A stretch of DNA of 64,000 bases, from positions 186,001 to 250,000 of the forward strand of contig NZ_SZVO01000005.1 of assembly GCF_005280585.1 (NCBI RefSeq), given 5' to 3'. Below, in pieces: positions 16,806-25,000 of this stretch. A program made the position numbers and the translations under genes. The notes under the pieces are model-generated. The model saw only the letters and a program-made list of their open reading frames with translations, did not search any database and was not told where the DNA came from. Positions within the stretch are counted from its first letter, which is position 1. Each line of letters opens with the position of its first letter. Origin of the DNA: Dyadobacter frigoris (GTDB lineage Bacteria; Bacteroidota; Bacteroidia; Cytophagales; Spirosomataceae).

Positions 16806-17723
16806 TCAAACCACCTTCCCCGTTTCTTCATCAATTTCCTTCCTCACAATTAATACCGCCTGCTGATTAGGCGCAATTCCAACGCCATCCAGTTTGGCAT
16901 AAACCTTGGTAAATTCTGCACCAAAATAAAGAATGATTGAAGAATAATAAACCCAGGTGAGCAGGATTACTATGGAAGCGGAAGTACCATAAGTGGCTCC
17001 CAAATCCGCTTTCCCGATATAAAAAGTTATCACAAATTTACCTGCCAGAAAAAGTACCGCTGTAAAACCGGCACCTACCAGACACTCTCGCCAGCGTAAA
17101 AACCCATCCGGAAGTACTTTAAAAATAACGGCAAAAAGTGATGTGATAATAGCAAGCACAACAGCCAGATTGACAATATAAAAAAGGACAACGGATGCTT
17201 CTGAAAAGTACTGCTGCAATCTTGAACTTAGTAGATCAACTATCGCATTAACGCCAAGAGAAACCAGCAATAAAAATCCAAGCGTAAGAATAATAGAAAA
17301 TGAAAGCAACCGGTTTTTCAAATATTGCAGCCAGCCCTTTTTAGGTTTTGATTTAATAGACCATATATAATTGATAGAATCCTGGATTTCTGCAAAAACC
17401 CCGGTAGCACCAATCAGCAAAGTGCCAATTCCAATTGCGGCGGCTACGCCTGATTTATTTGAAACCTGTGCATTTTTTAAAATTTCCTGTAACTGGGCCG
17501 CGGCATTGTCTCCAACCAACCCGCGAATCTGATCGAATAATTCACCCTGAATAGCGTCTCTGCCAAAAAATATACTGAGCACCGAAATGATCACCAGGAG
17601 CATGGGTGCTAATGAAAAAATGGTGTAATAAGATAACGCAGCACTCAGTTTGAGCCCGTTGTCATTCATAAATTCATCGAAACTTTCAGATAATAGTGTG
17701 AAGGCGAACTTGATCTGTTTCAT
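16806..17723 (-). CDS. YihY/BrkB-family inner-membrane protein
   Basis: A 305-residue polytopic protein with about six hydrophobic segments. ALSYYTIFSLAPMLLVI near residue 27 and the later WVYYSSIILYFGAEFTKVYA are hallmark segments of the YihY/BrkB family, once misnamed ribonuclease BN. The family is widespread in the inner membrane; its function is still unknown, a transporter role being often suggested. The C-terminal tail (QAVLIVRKEIDEETGKVV) is charged and cytoplasmic. Monocistronic by spacing. Confidence 0.92.
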   Translation of the reverse strand: MKQIKFAFTLLSESFDEFMNDNGLKLSAALSYYTIFSLAPMLLVIISVLSIFFGRDAIQGELFDQIRGLVGDNAAAQLQEILKNAQVSNKSGVAAAIGIGTLLIGATGVFAEIQDSINYIWSIKSKPKKGWLQYLKNRLLSFSIILTLGFLLLVSLGVNAIVDLLSSRLQQYFSEASVVLFYIVNLAVVLAIITSLFAVIFKVLPDGFLRWRECLVGAGFTAVLFLAGKFVITFYIGKADLGATYGTSASIVILLTWVYYSSIILYFGAEFTKVYAKLDGVGIAPNQQAVLIVRKEIDEETGKVV

Positions 17724-17838
17724 AGGAGGTTTCTGGTTTGATTATATTTCGCGTGTGATTTGAGTGCGAATATAATCATGCCAGACGGAAGAGATAAGAA
17801 TTAATAGTGAACTTAAAAGTAAATACTTCCTTATCTCC

Positions 17839-19113
17839 TTAATAGTATTTACTTTTAAGAAATACCTCAACGTTTTCAGACGCCATTATTTCCCAGGCAT
17901 TGGTATTCCCTATCACCTGATTCAGGGCAGCACGTTTGAAAGTGGCATAATCATCCTTTTCCGGAAGAACCCGTTCTGTCAGGAAAAAATCAGTACCAAA
18001 CATTATATTCTGCTGTAATTCAATATCCTGAACATCTTTCAGGAATGCCTTATGCGTCTGAGAATTACCAACAGCATACGCAATGTCCGTATAAACATTT
18101 GGATACTTTTTTATAAGATCCTTAATCTGCGAACACCAATTTTGCTGAACCATTCCAAAAAGTGTTTCACCTGATTTTCCATTATACTCGTCTAAAACGT
18201 GATCCTCCCCTCCGAAATGAGCAAGACAAATTTTTAAAGGCTTCTTTCCCTCCTTTGAAAAATATGCAATAAGTGTTTTAAAACTTGCAGGTTCCAGGAA
18301 ATAAGAACAGGTATTTAAATTGCGCAAATTATCTCTTTGTCCCAAAATCCATTTGAAAAAATTTTTGGATTTATCGGGTACGGGCGGCGGAACACCCGGT
18401 CCAAAATTCTGAGAATACGATTTCCCGCTGTAAACATCAAATGGATCCAGGCTATTGTTAATGTAATCCGTATCATTCGAATAAATCCCTCCCAGGTAAC
18501 TACAATGACTTAAAACCGGCACACCTCTCTCTGCTGCCCATTCAAATGTTTCTTTGAGCTTTTCATCAAATGCGTAAAAACCCAGACTTGGATAAATTTT
18601 CAACCCAACAAACGGATAAACCGAGCGTTCAGCATTAATTTGGATTTTGGTTTCGAAGTATTTTTCTACTGTATCTCTCAATTCTTTACCCGTACTTTTC
18701 CAACGAGGATCAATCCCCAAAAACACGAGCAAGTTATCAGGATTCTCCTTTTTAACTTCAAGAACACCTTCCAATTGGCCTTCGTATCCAGTTTCCGAAG
18801 GCCCTGCCCCGCATTTTTCCATGTACATAGTCAAGGCGATTATTTTTAAATGCGGATCATCGTACTGCTTTTGTAAATTTTCAAATATTTCCCGCTGATT
18901 TCTGCTTTTTCCAACCTGCAGAAAACTTGCATATCTTTTACCCAGGTTACCGCCTAATTTGGATAAAAGGAATTGAAACATACCAGATCCGGCATCTGTG
19001 TTAGTTAATTTATCTACAAGATTGGCAGCAACATCCGGAAGAAATAAATTAAGAAATCGCTTGGGTGCATTCTTAATATTGAAAATGTGACTATGAGCGT
19101 TATAAAATTGCAT
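17839..19113 (-). CDS. Amidohydrolase-like TIM-barrel metal-dependent hydrolase
   Basis: A 424-residue protein with features of the amidohydrolase-2/TatD-like barrel: an HxH metal site at the first strand (YNAHSHIF, His7 and His9), a histidine at PVLSHCSYLGG, another at LAHFGGEDH, and the C-terminal aspartate in MFGTDFFL. Substrate unknown. It lies ten bases after a three-helix membrane protein and is probably cotranscribed with it. No signal peptide. A decarboxylase or hydrolase role on a small acid is equally possible within the superfamily. Confidence 0.75.
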   Translation of the reverse strand: MQFYNAHSHIFNIKNAPKRFLNLFLPDVAANLVDKLTNTDAGSGMFQFLLSKLGGNLGKRYASFLQVGKSRNQREIFENLQKQYDDPHLKIIALTMYMEKCGAGPSETGYEGQLEGVLEVKKENPDNLLVFLGIDPRWKSTGKELRDTVEKYFETKIQINAERSVYPFVGLKIYPSLGFYAFDEKLKETFEWAAERGVPVLSHCSYLGGIYSNDTDYINNSLDPFDVYSGKSYSQNFGPGVPPPVPDKSKNFFKWILGQRDNLRNLNTCSYFLEPASFKTLIAYFSKEGKKPLKICLAHFGGEDHVLDEYNGKSGETLFGMVQQNWCSQIKDLIKKYPNVYTDIAYAVGNSQTHKAFLKDVQDIELQQNIMFGTDFFLTERVLPEKDDYATFKRAALNQVIGNTNAWEIMASENVEVFLKSKYY

Positions 19114-19123
19114 AATGTAGATT

Positions 19124-20248
19124 TTAAATTTTGGATGATGTAGCTTTCTTCAAAAGATCAAACCAGAATGGTGCGCCAAAACTGGCAGCCAATCCCGATA
19201 TCAAAACCCCTAAAATCTTTAATAAGTAATCCTCCCAATCCATCCCGGCTCTTTTTGAAAACAAATTATATTTCCACCCAACTGGTATTTTTGATGCCAC
19301 AATGAGGCTATCCATAGACTTTACGAACTGGCTATTTGAAGCATTAAGGCTATCATTTTTCGCAAATAATTTTGACTGCACCACGGCATTTTCGGCAAAC
19401 CTGGCTTTTAAAAGACTATCCTGGTTTATGTTATCGGCGTTTCCTCCTATTGTACCGTCAGTGGCTTCAGGAACCATTTTCGACACATCTTTTCCGGTTG
19501 TATTGTCTTGGACAGCTGGACGTATTTCCGGATGGTCTTGATAGTACTGGATTATTGCGGCCTTCGCAACCGGGTTTTCTTCGTAGAAGGAAAATAGCTG
19601 CAGGCTATCTACATTTATAATGATCCCGATCAACGCTCCGATATAAAACAACCTTTCTCTTGTTTTCTTTTTATACCATAACGAGAGGCGCTCGGTGAGT
19701 TCTCCAAACCAGTTTTCCAGATATTCAGTTAAATGCCCATATAATTCCGCCTCATTCGGTTCATCGCTATCTTTACCGCCCGAACTTTTCAATTCAGCAC
19801 TCAGCATGGCCTGGTTAAAAAGAGCGACAAGGTCACTGGGATTCAAAATCTGTGTACCAAATTTAAAATTTTTAAGAACCTGGGATTTGTAATTGACAAC
19901 CCAGCTCTCATTTTTTAATTCATCAACCCGGTTCTGCACCAGGCGGGAACTGCCCACAACCTCAATAAGTGTTTCAGCGAATAACTTCGGTGATATATCA
20001 TTTGTAGGCTTCTTTGGATCACGGCTCAACAGATCAATTGTTCCATGAGAATAAATTTTCTCCGCCCAGTTAACACCATTCGAATTATCCATCAATTGTA
20101 GATAAAGATAATTCTTCATAAACCTCCCTCGTTCAGCCATTATCTGAACCCAGGTTTCAAGAAAATAACTACAAAACAGGGCATACAAAGCCCAGCTAAT
20201 GACTATGGCGATTGCGGTGGATACGATGGGGATGTCGAGGAGGTTCAT
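19124..20248 (-). CDS. Three-TM membrane protein of unknown function
   Basis: A 374-residue protein. One membrane helix lies at about 6-28, a second near 203-222 (FYIGALIGIIINVDSL), and a third near 346-366 before LAASFGAPFWFDLLKKA. A soluble helical region separates the first two, and a poorly conserved, charged stretch (about 225-330) the last two. From memory, C-terminal SxGAPFWFDLL-type motifs recur in bacterial proteins of unknown function; I cannot name the family. It precedes the metal-dependent hydrolase by ten bases, suggesting a membrane partner of that enzyme. Confidence 0.7.
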   Translation of the reverse strand: MNLLDIPIVSTAIAIVISWALYALFCSYFLETWVQIMAERGRFMKNYLYLQLMDNSNGVNWAEKIYSHGTIDLLSRDPKKPTNDISPKLFAETLIEVVGSSRLVQNRVDELKNESWVVNYKSQVLKNFKFGTQILNPSDLVALFNQAMLSAELKSSGGKDSDEPNEAELYGHLTEYLENWFGELTERLSLWYKKKTRERLFYIGALIGIIINVDSLQLFSFYEENPVAKAAIIQYYQDHPEIRPAVQDNTTGKDVSKMVPEATDGTIGGNADNINQDSLLKARFAENAVVQSKLFAKNDSLNASNSQFVKSMDSLIVASKIPVGWKYNLFSKRAGMDWEDYLLKILGVLISGLAASFGAPFWFDLLKKATSSKI

Positions 20249-20373
20249 GATGCGGATTGTTTTTTAGTATAAAGTCAAAATATCAGTTGAGCTAAAATAA
20301 GAACTTGCTACGGAGCCCATCCCGCTAGTCAATTATGTAGTATTACCTGAACATGAGTGAATTAGGGACAGAC

Positions 20374-20823
20374 TTACCCCGGTAAATATTTAGTCTGACC
20401 ATTCCCTAGTTTTATTGCTCTGAGCGGCTGCCTCCTGTTTCTTGGCCCGAATGAAACATGTACCCATGAATCGAATTCCTGAATAAGCTGATCGTATGGA
20501 AAATTGCCACTCTTTATAAATTGAAATAATTCCTCTACCGTTATGCTAAGTACTTGAATATCGGCAGCTTCTCCATCCATATGCTGGCTCGTTTTGGATC
20601 CGCCGATTTTAGAGTTTACCCGTAGACATCGATAACCGCTTGACACCCGAATAGGTTTAGCAACAGCAATACGAATCGGTTCCAACACATTCTGACAAAG
20701 CGCTGTTAAGCTTTGTTTCACGTTATTGGGAGGAATAAATTGTTCGTTATACCTAAACCTTATCGCGGTTTGGCTTGTAAGCATCTCTTCCAATGTGAAA
20801 TGCGGGCTGATTTGTGTGGCCAT
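20374..20823 (-). CDS. Peptidase M15A-like (DD-carboxypeptidase-type) protein
   Basis: A 149-residue single-domain protein of the M15 peptidase fold, which cleaves D-Ala-D-Ala or peptidoglycan cross-links. Zinc ligands are His81 and Asp88 in SQHMDGEAAD and His122 in WVHVSFG; VSSGYRCLRVN at about 60 is the conserved segment before them. No signal peptide is seen, so export would need a holin or other route, or the target is cytoplasmic. A decayed paralogue lies at 22172-22422. Such stand-alone M15 domains are common in phage lysis modules and accessory regions. Confidence 0.85.
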   Translation of the reverse strand: MATQISPHFTLEEMLTSQTAIRFRYNEQFIPPNNVKQSLTALCQNVLEPIRIAVAKPIRVSSGYRCLRVNSKIGGSKTSQHMDGEAADIQVLSITVEELFQFIKSGNFPYDQLIQEFDSWVHVSFGPRNRRQPLRAIKLGNGQTKYLPG

Positions 20824-21102
20824 GGTTGGTTATTTTATAACTGTTTTTGATCTGGTAGAAAAAAAAATGAAATGCACGGGTACGAAAATGTGTATACGTA
20901 AATACCCAACGCAGCCTTGATGCAGGCTGGCTTATTCTATTCAAAAAATCAAGTGGGTTCTGCTACTGAAAGGATAATATAACGCTGAGTTTCGATTTTG
21001 AAGTTATATTTTTTATTTGAATAACGTATGGTGTACCGGGCTTTGTTATTAAGCGGTAATTTGTTGGTTTTTAGATTGTTGCGAATCTTGCTTATTGTTA
21101 CT

Positions 21103-22128
21103 TTATTCTCTTCTAAGTATGATCAGTTGGTTTCTTAATGTTGGTTTTTCCAGCAGACCCGTTTTTCGGATCTTCTTATCATTATAATAAGTTTCACCAT
21201 AACCATCATCCGCAATAATATACAGCGTTTTCTTATCATCATCTCCCCATGCCATACCTTCTACATTGCACAAACCGGGAACGGTGTTGAGATTAAAAGC
21301 GTCTTTTGAGTCAATGATCAATTCCCGACTTTCTTCGTCCACAGTAACATTTCTGAGCAGTGCTATTTCAATATCTTTCGCGATTGAAATATAACACCTT
21401 TCCAGAACCAGCAAATGTGTTTCGTCTATTGCCAGTATTTCAGATATTCCACCCGATTTATCCTCAGCAAAATAAGCTTCTGGAAATCGCGTGATTGGAT
21501 ATTTGAACTCTTGTCTTTCTGTACTTGAAGAAGGATCTTTATATCTATAAAAACTTATATATTTCTGCCCCACATCTGTTTCACCTTTCCATCCTGCCTC
21601 AGGAGCTACCCACAGCGCACCTGATGGTGTTATTGCAATGGCCTCAATTCCTTTGTTTGAACTTGGCAGCCTATCAAGGTGTATTATAGATTTTTCTCTT
21701 ATATCTACAAGAGTATCGATTAATCCTGTTGATTCATATACGCCGGTGTGCTCAATGCTCTTTCCCAAATTGTCCTTCCTCTCATATTCAGTGGCGTAGT
21801 AATACGTTTTTGTATTCCTGTTGAACCGGATACTTTCGAACCAATGACCTGTTTTCGTACCTTCTTTTTGATTGATCCTTAACTGAAAATCGGATATGGT
21901 TGAGCAATTATCACAATTAAAATAATAGCCCCGGTCACTCACTAAAATCCAATTGTTGGCTCCCAGATTTTCGATTCCTGATATACCTCCGAAAGGTTGT
22001 TTATCATTACTGTCGTTAGCGTTTATAACACCTGTTTCAAACCGGGTAAACGTTACCTGCCCGCTTACATTCATTGTCAAGAAAAGGAGTGTGAAAAATA
22101 TTGGTAAAGTTTTCATAGAGAGTTTCAT
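21103..22128 (-). CDS. Secreted esterase-like phytase-domain protein
   Basis: The frame is open to 22206, but ATG at 22128 (or 22116) gives a signal peptide (MKTLPIFFTLLFLTMNVSGQ) and avoids the decayed M15 remnant upstream. The mature 320-residue part resembles the esterase-like-activity-of-phytase domain, a beta-propeller: FGGISGIENLG, WILVSDRGYY, then KGIEAIAITPSGALWVAPE and NVEGMAWGDDDKKTLYIIADDG repeat the GIE...SDxG pattern. The real substrate is uncertain; members are annotated from one weak esterase activity. Exported to the periplasm. Monocistronic. Confidence 0.75.
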   Translation of the reverse strand: MKLSMKTLPIFFTLLFLTMNVSGQVTFTRFETGVINANDSNDKQPFGGISGIENLGANNWILVSDRGYYFNCDNCSTISDFQLRINQKEGTKTGHWFESIRFNRNTKTYYYATEYERKDNLGKSIEHTGVYESTGLIDTLVDIREKSIIHLDRLPSSNKGIEAIAITPSGALWVAPEAGWKGETDVGQKYISFYRYKDPSSSTERQEFKYPITRFPEAYFAEDKSGGISEILAIDETHLLVLERCYISIAKDIEIALLRNVTVDEESRELIIDSKDAFNLNTVPGLCNVEGMAWGDDDKKTLYIIADDGYGETYYNDKKIRKTGLLEKPTLRNQLIILRRE

Positions 22129-22171
22129 AAGTAGTAAATGTCTTTGGAGAATTTCGGTTATCGTGCTGTTG

Positions 22172-22422
22172 TTACACCTCTGTATATCGCTTATGCCCGT
22201 TTCCAAGTTTGGTATTCACGCGCAGGCATCGATATCCGCTGGACACTTTGATAGGTATTCCAATGGAGATTCAAATTAGTTCCAAACTAGTTTCGCAAAG
22301 CTGCTTCCGGTTAGCTACGATTTCGGCAGAAGGCTCGAATACCTCTGTATAACGAAATCGGACTGTGGTTTGACTGCTAAGCAGTTCAACCAGGGTGAAA
22401 TGGGGGTAAGTTGGGTTGACAT
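22172..22422 (-). pseudogene. Decayed M15A peptidase paralogue
   Basis: Read in its best frame this region gives PHFTLVELLSSQTTVRFRY and then IPIKVSSGYRCLRVN, aligned with the start of the intact gene at 20374-20823. Three lesions are visible: a one-base loss between the ATG (22422-22420, MSTQ) and PHFTL; a TGA in place of the Arg codon after LELI; and loss of everything after LGNGHK, including the His/Asp zinc site. It starts 20 bases after the 841-residue gene. Confidence 0.85.
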
Positions 22423-22442
22423 GGGTTTGGGAGTTTTTATAA

Positions 22443-24968
22443 TTACCTAATAGGCGTATAACTGCTTCGGAGCCTGTTTCTGAGGGTAAAAAGAGGCAAA
22501 TCAACGGCCAGAAAAATTTTGAATCTCCATTTCGGTTCATTTAGGATTATTGTAGATCCCGAAACATCAATTTTCGAAAGTCCCGGCCCGAATTGCGCAC
22601 CTATCCCAAGCGATAATGGTAAATTTTTTCCAAAGCCGTATACCAAGAATCCACCAGGAGAAAATATTTGCCCTAATTCTATTGAATAATTTTTTGTGAC
22701 AGCTGCTGCTTTCGCTGCGGTGCTAGTGACAGTTGAATCTATCTTTAACTTGTAGTCTACTATTGCTCCAAGATCCAATAAGGAAATGAATAAACTTACA
22801 GATCCACTTTTACCAAGGCTTGCAAATCCGGGAGTATATGAAACACCGATTGGGGCAATAACTCCGAATCGGTCACTCATCGTTCCTTTTGAATTTTCTG
22901 GATTTCCAAAGGGGCGCCAGGATGCTCCTACATATGATTGAATGGATACATTGCCATCAAGATGGATTTTCTGCTCCTGATTTTTCTTGATAGAAGAGCT
23001 ACCCACTGGCAATATAACATTCTCCAATGCTGCTTTTATTGCATCCTCGTCTTTTGCTTCGACCATATTGGCCATAAATAAGGCATAAGGCTTTACCTTT
23101 TCCGCAAAAGTAATAAGATTGTTTAAGTTGGTATTTGCATCGGCCTCTCTTTTTTTTAGGCTAGCGATTTTAATATCTATATCTATTTTCAAAGAGTCGC
23201 CAATATTTTTAGTTCGCTCTTCTTGCTTGGCTTTTACTAAGTCAGGATATACCGTGTTATTTTTGGTTATATTATATACTTCCTTTAATAAATCTACTGC
23301 ATCATTCACCGCCTGAGTATATTGCTCTGAATAAATATCCTTATACAAGCTATTGGCTTTTCTGGGAATGGTAATGAATTGATCAGTAAGTAACTCCTTG
23401 TCGAATATTTTGACGACACTAAATCCATAATCAATTACATCCAATGAAACATTAATATAATTATAAATATTTTCGTTTGTTGGCTTTTCCTTGTTTTTAA
23501 TCTTTCTGCTTACTTCTCGATAGCTATACGAGAATTTATCTGCGAGATTTATGAACTCGGATATTTTGCTTTGAAAAAGAAATATACTTTCTTTCTGTTC
23601 CTCTAAAATTTTTGTCAGCGTTTTATCATGACCATTTATTATAAATGTAACTTCCTTATTCTTAATTTGCTGATAAAGAAGTCCCATGAAAATTTGTACG
23701 TTAACTGGGTCATTTACGAAGTTTTGGGCTTGTTTCGGTGTTATCCAAATAGTGCTGTCCTTGGAGGCTGAATCACTTCTCAGTGCTTCGGAAAAAATAG
23801 CGGTAAATGTCACTGTTGCTTTCATATTTTTAAATTCCGGACTAGCTGACGGATTGGTATCCCATTCTGGAAATTCAGAGAATTCACGAATAACTTCCGC
23901 TAAATTTGAAGTTCCGTTTTCCAAAGCATGAATCAGCCTCAAAGATTTTATTGCTACTCTGATTTCAGGGAAATTTATCAGTAGCTCACGGTATCTAGGT
24001 AGTTCAAGCACGTCGTCCAAATGATAGGTAATCAGCCTGAGATCATCAAGAAATCCGGTGCGCAAGGCAGGTAGCATTTGCGGGTATTGATAGGTCAGAA
24101 GCTTACTAAGGTTATCGGTAGATTTAGGGAAAAGAATTTGAAATTCAGGGTTTTTCTCTGAAAATTTCTTAAACCTATCAAAGAAAGCTACGGTAAGTTC
24201 CTGTTTAGCACGGTCAATAAGAAGATCAGAGATTGCATTGGCAAATTTGGTGACGTCGAGGCCTCCTATAGAACCAATATTAGTTTTCGTACCTTTAATA
24301 AATCCGGCAGTGCTTGACGCTACCGCAGTTTTTTCAAGCTTTTTATTGATAAGATCGATAAATTTCTTATCATTTAAAAATAGATTGGTTGAGTCTTTTT
24401 TAAGAAATGCTATAAGCATTTCTTTGGAATTGACGTTTTGGGGTATACTGTCGAAGTAAGTCGAAAGAATAGAGATAATATCATCGATTGAGTCGCTTTT
24501 TATAATTGCCATTGCATCTAAATATGCATGACCAGTCGGCTTGTCAGTGGTTTGGGGTTTTATTATGGGAATGCCAGAGGGATCTTTTTTATTAATCTCA
24601 GCTATGATGACTCCATTCCTATTAGAAATTTTAATTGCCTTAGGATTGTGTTGGCTGTCCTTTTTCAGAAACACCTTATTTTCTTCAACCGTGAATGTCA
24701 CGTACAATTGGTTATTCGAGAAAACTGAGAAATCTACTTGCTTAGCATCAATGAGATCAGCTTCACCGTCGTCAAACTCTATCTTAATCTTTGCAGCATT
24801 GTCAAAATTAGAAACCTGTAATTTGAAGGAAGTGTCGAAATCAATGTTAAATATTTCGGCTGTTGTACTTTTGTAATTAATAGATATGGTATCTTTTTTT
24901 TCAGATAGTGCTTCAAAACTGACTAATGAAGCAAGCATACTAAACAGGAGCATTGAAATATTTCTCAT
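22443..24968 (-). CDS. Large secreted protein of unknown function (841 aa)
   Basis: Not recognised as a named family. Visible: N-terminal signal peptide (about 1-22, MLLFSMLASLVSFEALS), a beta-rich domain to about 115, a long mostly helical middle (about 150-650) with coiled-coil-like charged stretches, and a C-terminal region from about 655 with alternating Gly/aromatic strands (VSIQSYVGASWRPFG, FGVIAPIGVSYTPG, LVYGFGKNLPLSLGIG) that looks like an outer-membrane barrel or beta-sandwich. It begins 32 bases after the SLATT-like/trypsin fusion and is probably cotranscribed. The gene is AT-rich relative to the housekeeping genes. A cell-surface partner or target of the protease is one possible role; this is inference. 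Confidence 0.7.
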   Translation of the reverse strand: MRNISMLLFSMLASLVSFEALSEKKDTISINYKSTTAEIFNIDFDTSFKLQVSNFDNAAKIKIEFDDGEADLIDAKQVDFSVFSNNQLYVTFTVEENKVFLKKDSQHNPKAIKISNRNGVIIAEINKKDPSGIPIIKPQTTDKPTGHAYLDAMAIIKSDSIDDIISILSTYFDSIPQNVNSKEMLIAFLKKDSTNLFLNDKKFIDLINKKLEKTAVASSTAGFIKGTKTNIGSIGGLDVTKFANAISDLLIDRAKQELTVAFFDRFKKFSEKNPEFQILFPKSTDNLSKLLTYQYPQMLPALRTGFLDDLRLITYHLDDVLELPRYRELLINFPEIRVAIKSLRLIHALENGTSNLAEVIREFSEFPEWDTNPSASPEFKNMKATVTFTAIFSEALRSDSASKDSTIWITPKQAQNFVNDPVNVQIFMGLLYQQIKNKEVTFIINGHDKTLTKILEEQKESIFLFQSKISEFINLADKFSYSYREVSRKIKNKEKPTNENIYNYINVSLDVIDYGFSVVKIFDKELLTDQFITIPRKANSLYKDIYSEQYTQAVNDAVDLLKEVYNITKNNTVYPDLVKAKQEERTKNIGDSLKIDIDIKIASLKKREADANTNLNNLITFAEKVKPYALFMANMVEAKDEDAIKAALENVILPVGSSSIKKNQEQKIHLDGNVSIQSYVGASWRPFGNPENSKGTMSDRFGVIAPIGVSYTPGFASLGKSGSVSLFISLLDLGAIVDYKLKIDSTVTSTAAKAAAVTKNYSIELGQIFSPGGFLVYGFGKNLPLSLGIGAQFGPGLSKIDVSGSTIILNEPKWRFKIFLAVDLPLFTLRNRLRSSYTPIR

Positions 24969-25000
24969 ATCAAGAATAGTTTAATTTGCGGATTTTGATA

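Noticed and set aside
22129..22206. Extended N-terminus of the phytase-like protein
   Set aside because: It is frame-open DNA of the decayed M15 gene; the signal peptide begins at 22128 or 22116.
22271..22540. 89-residue ORF on the minus strand
   Set aside because: It begins inside the 841-residue gene in another frame; its C-terminal part is the M15 remnant, reported as a pseudogene.
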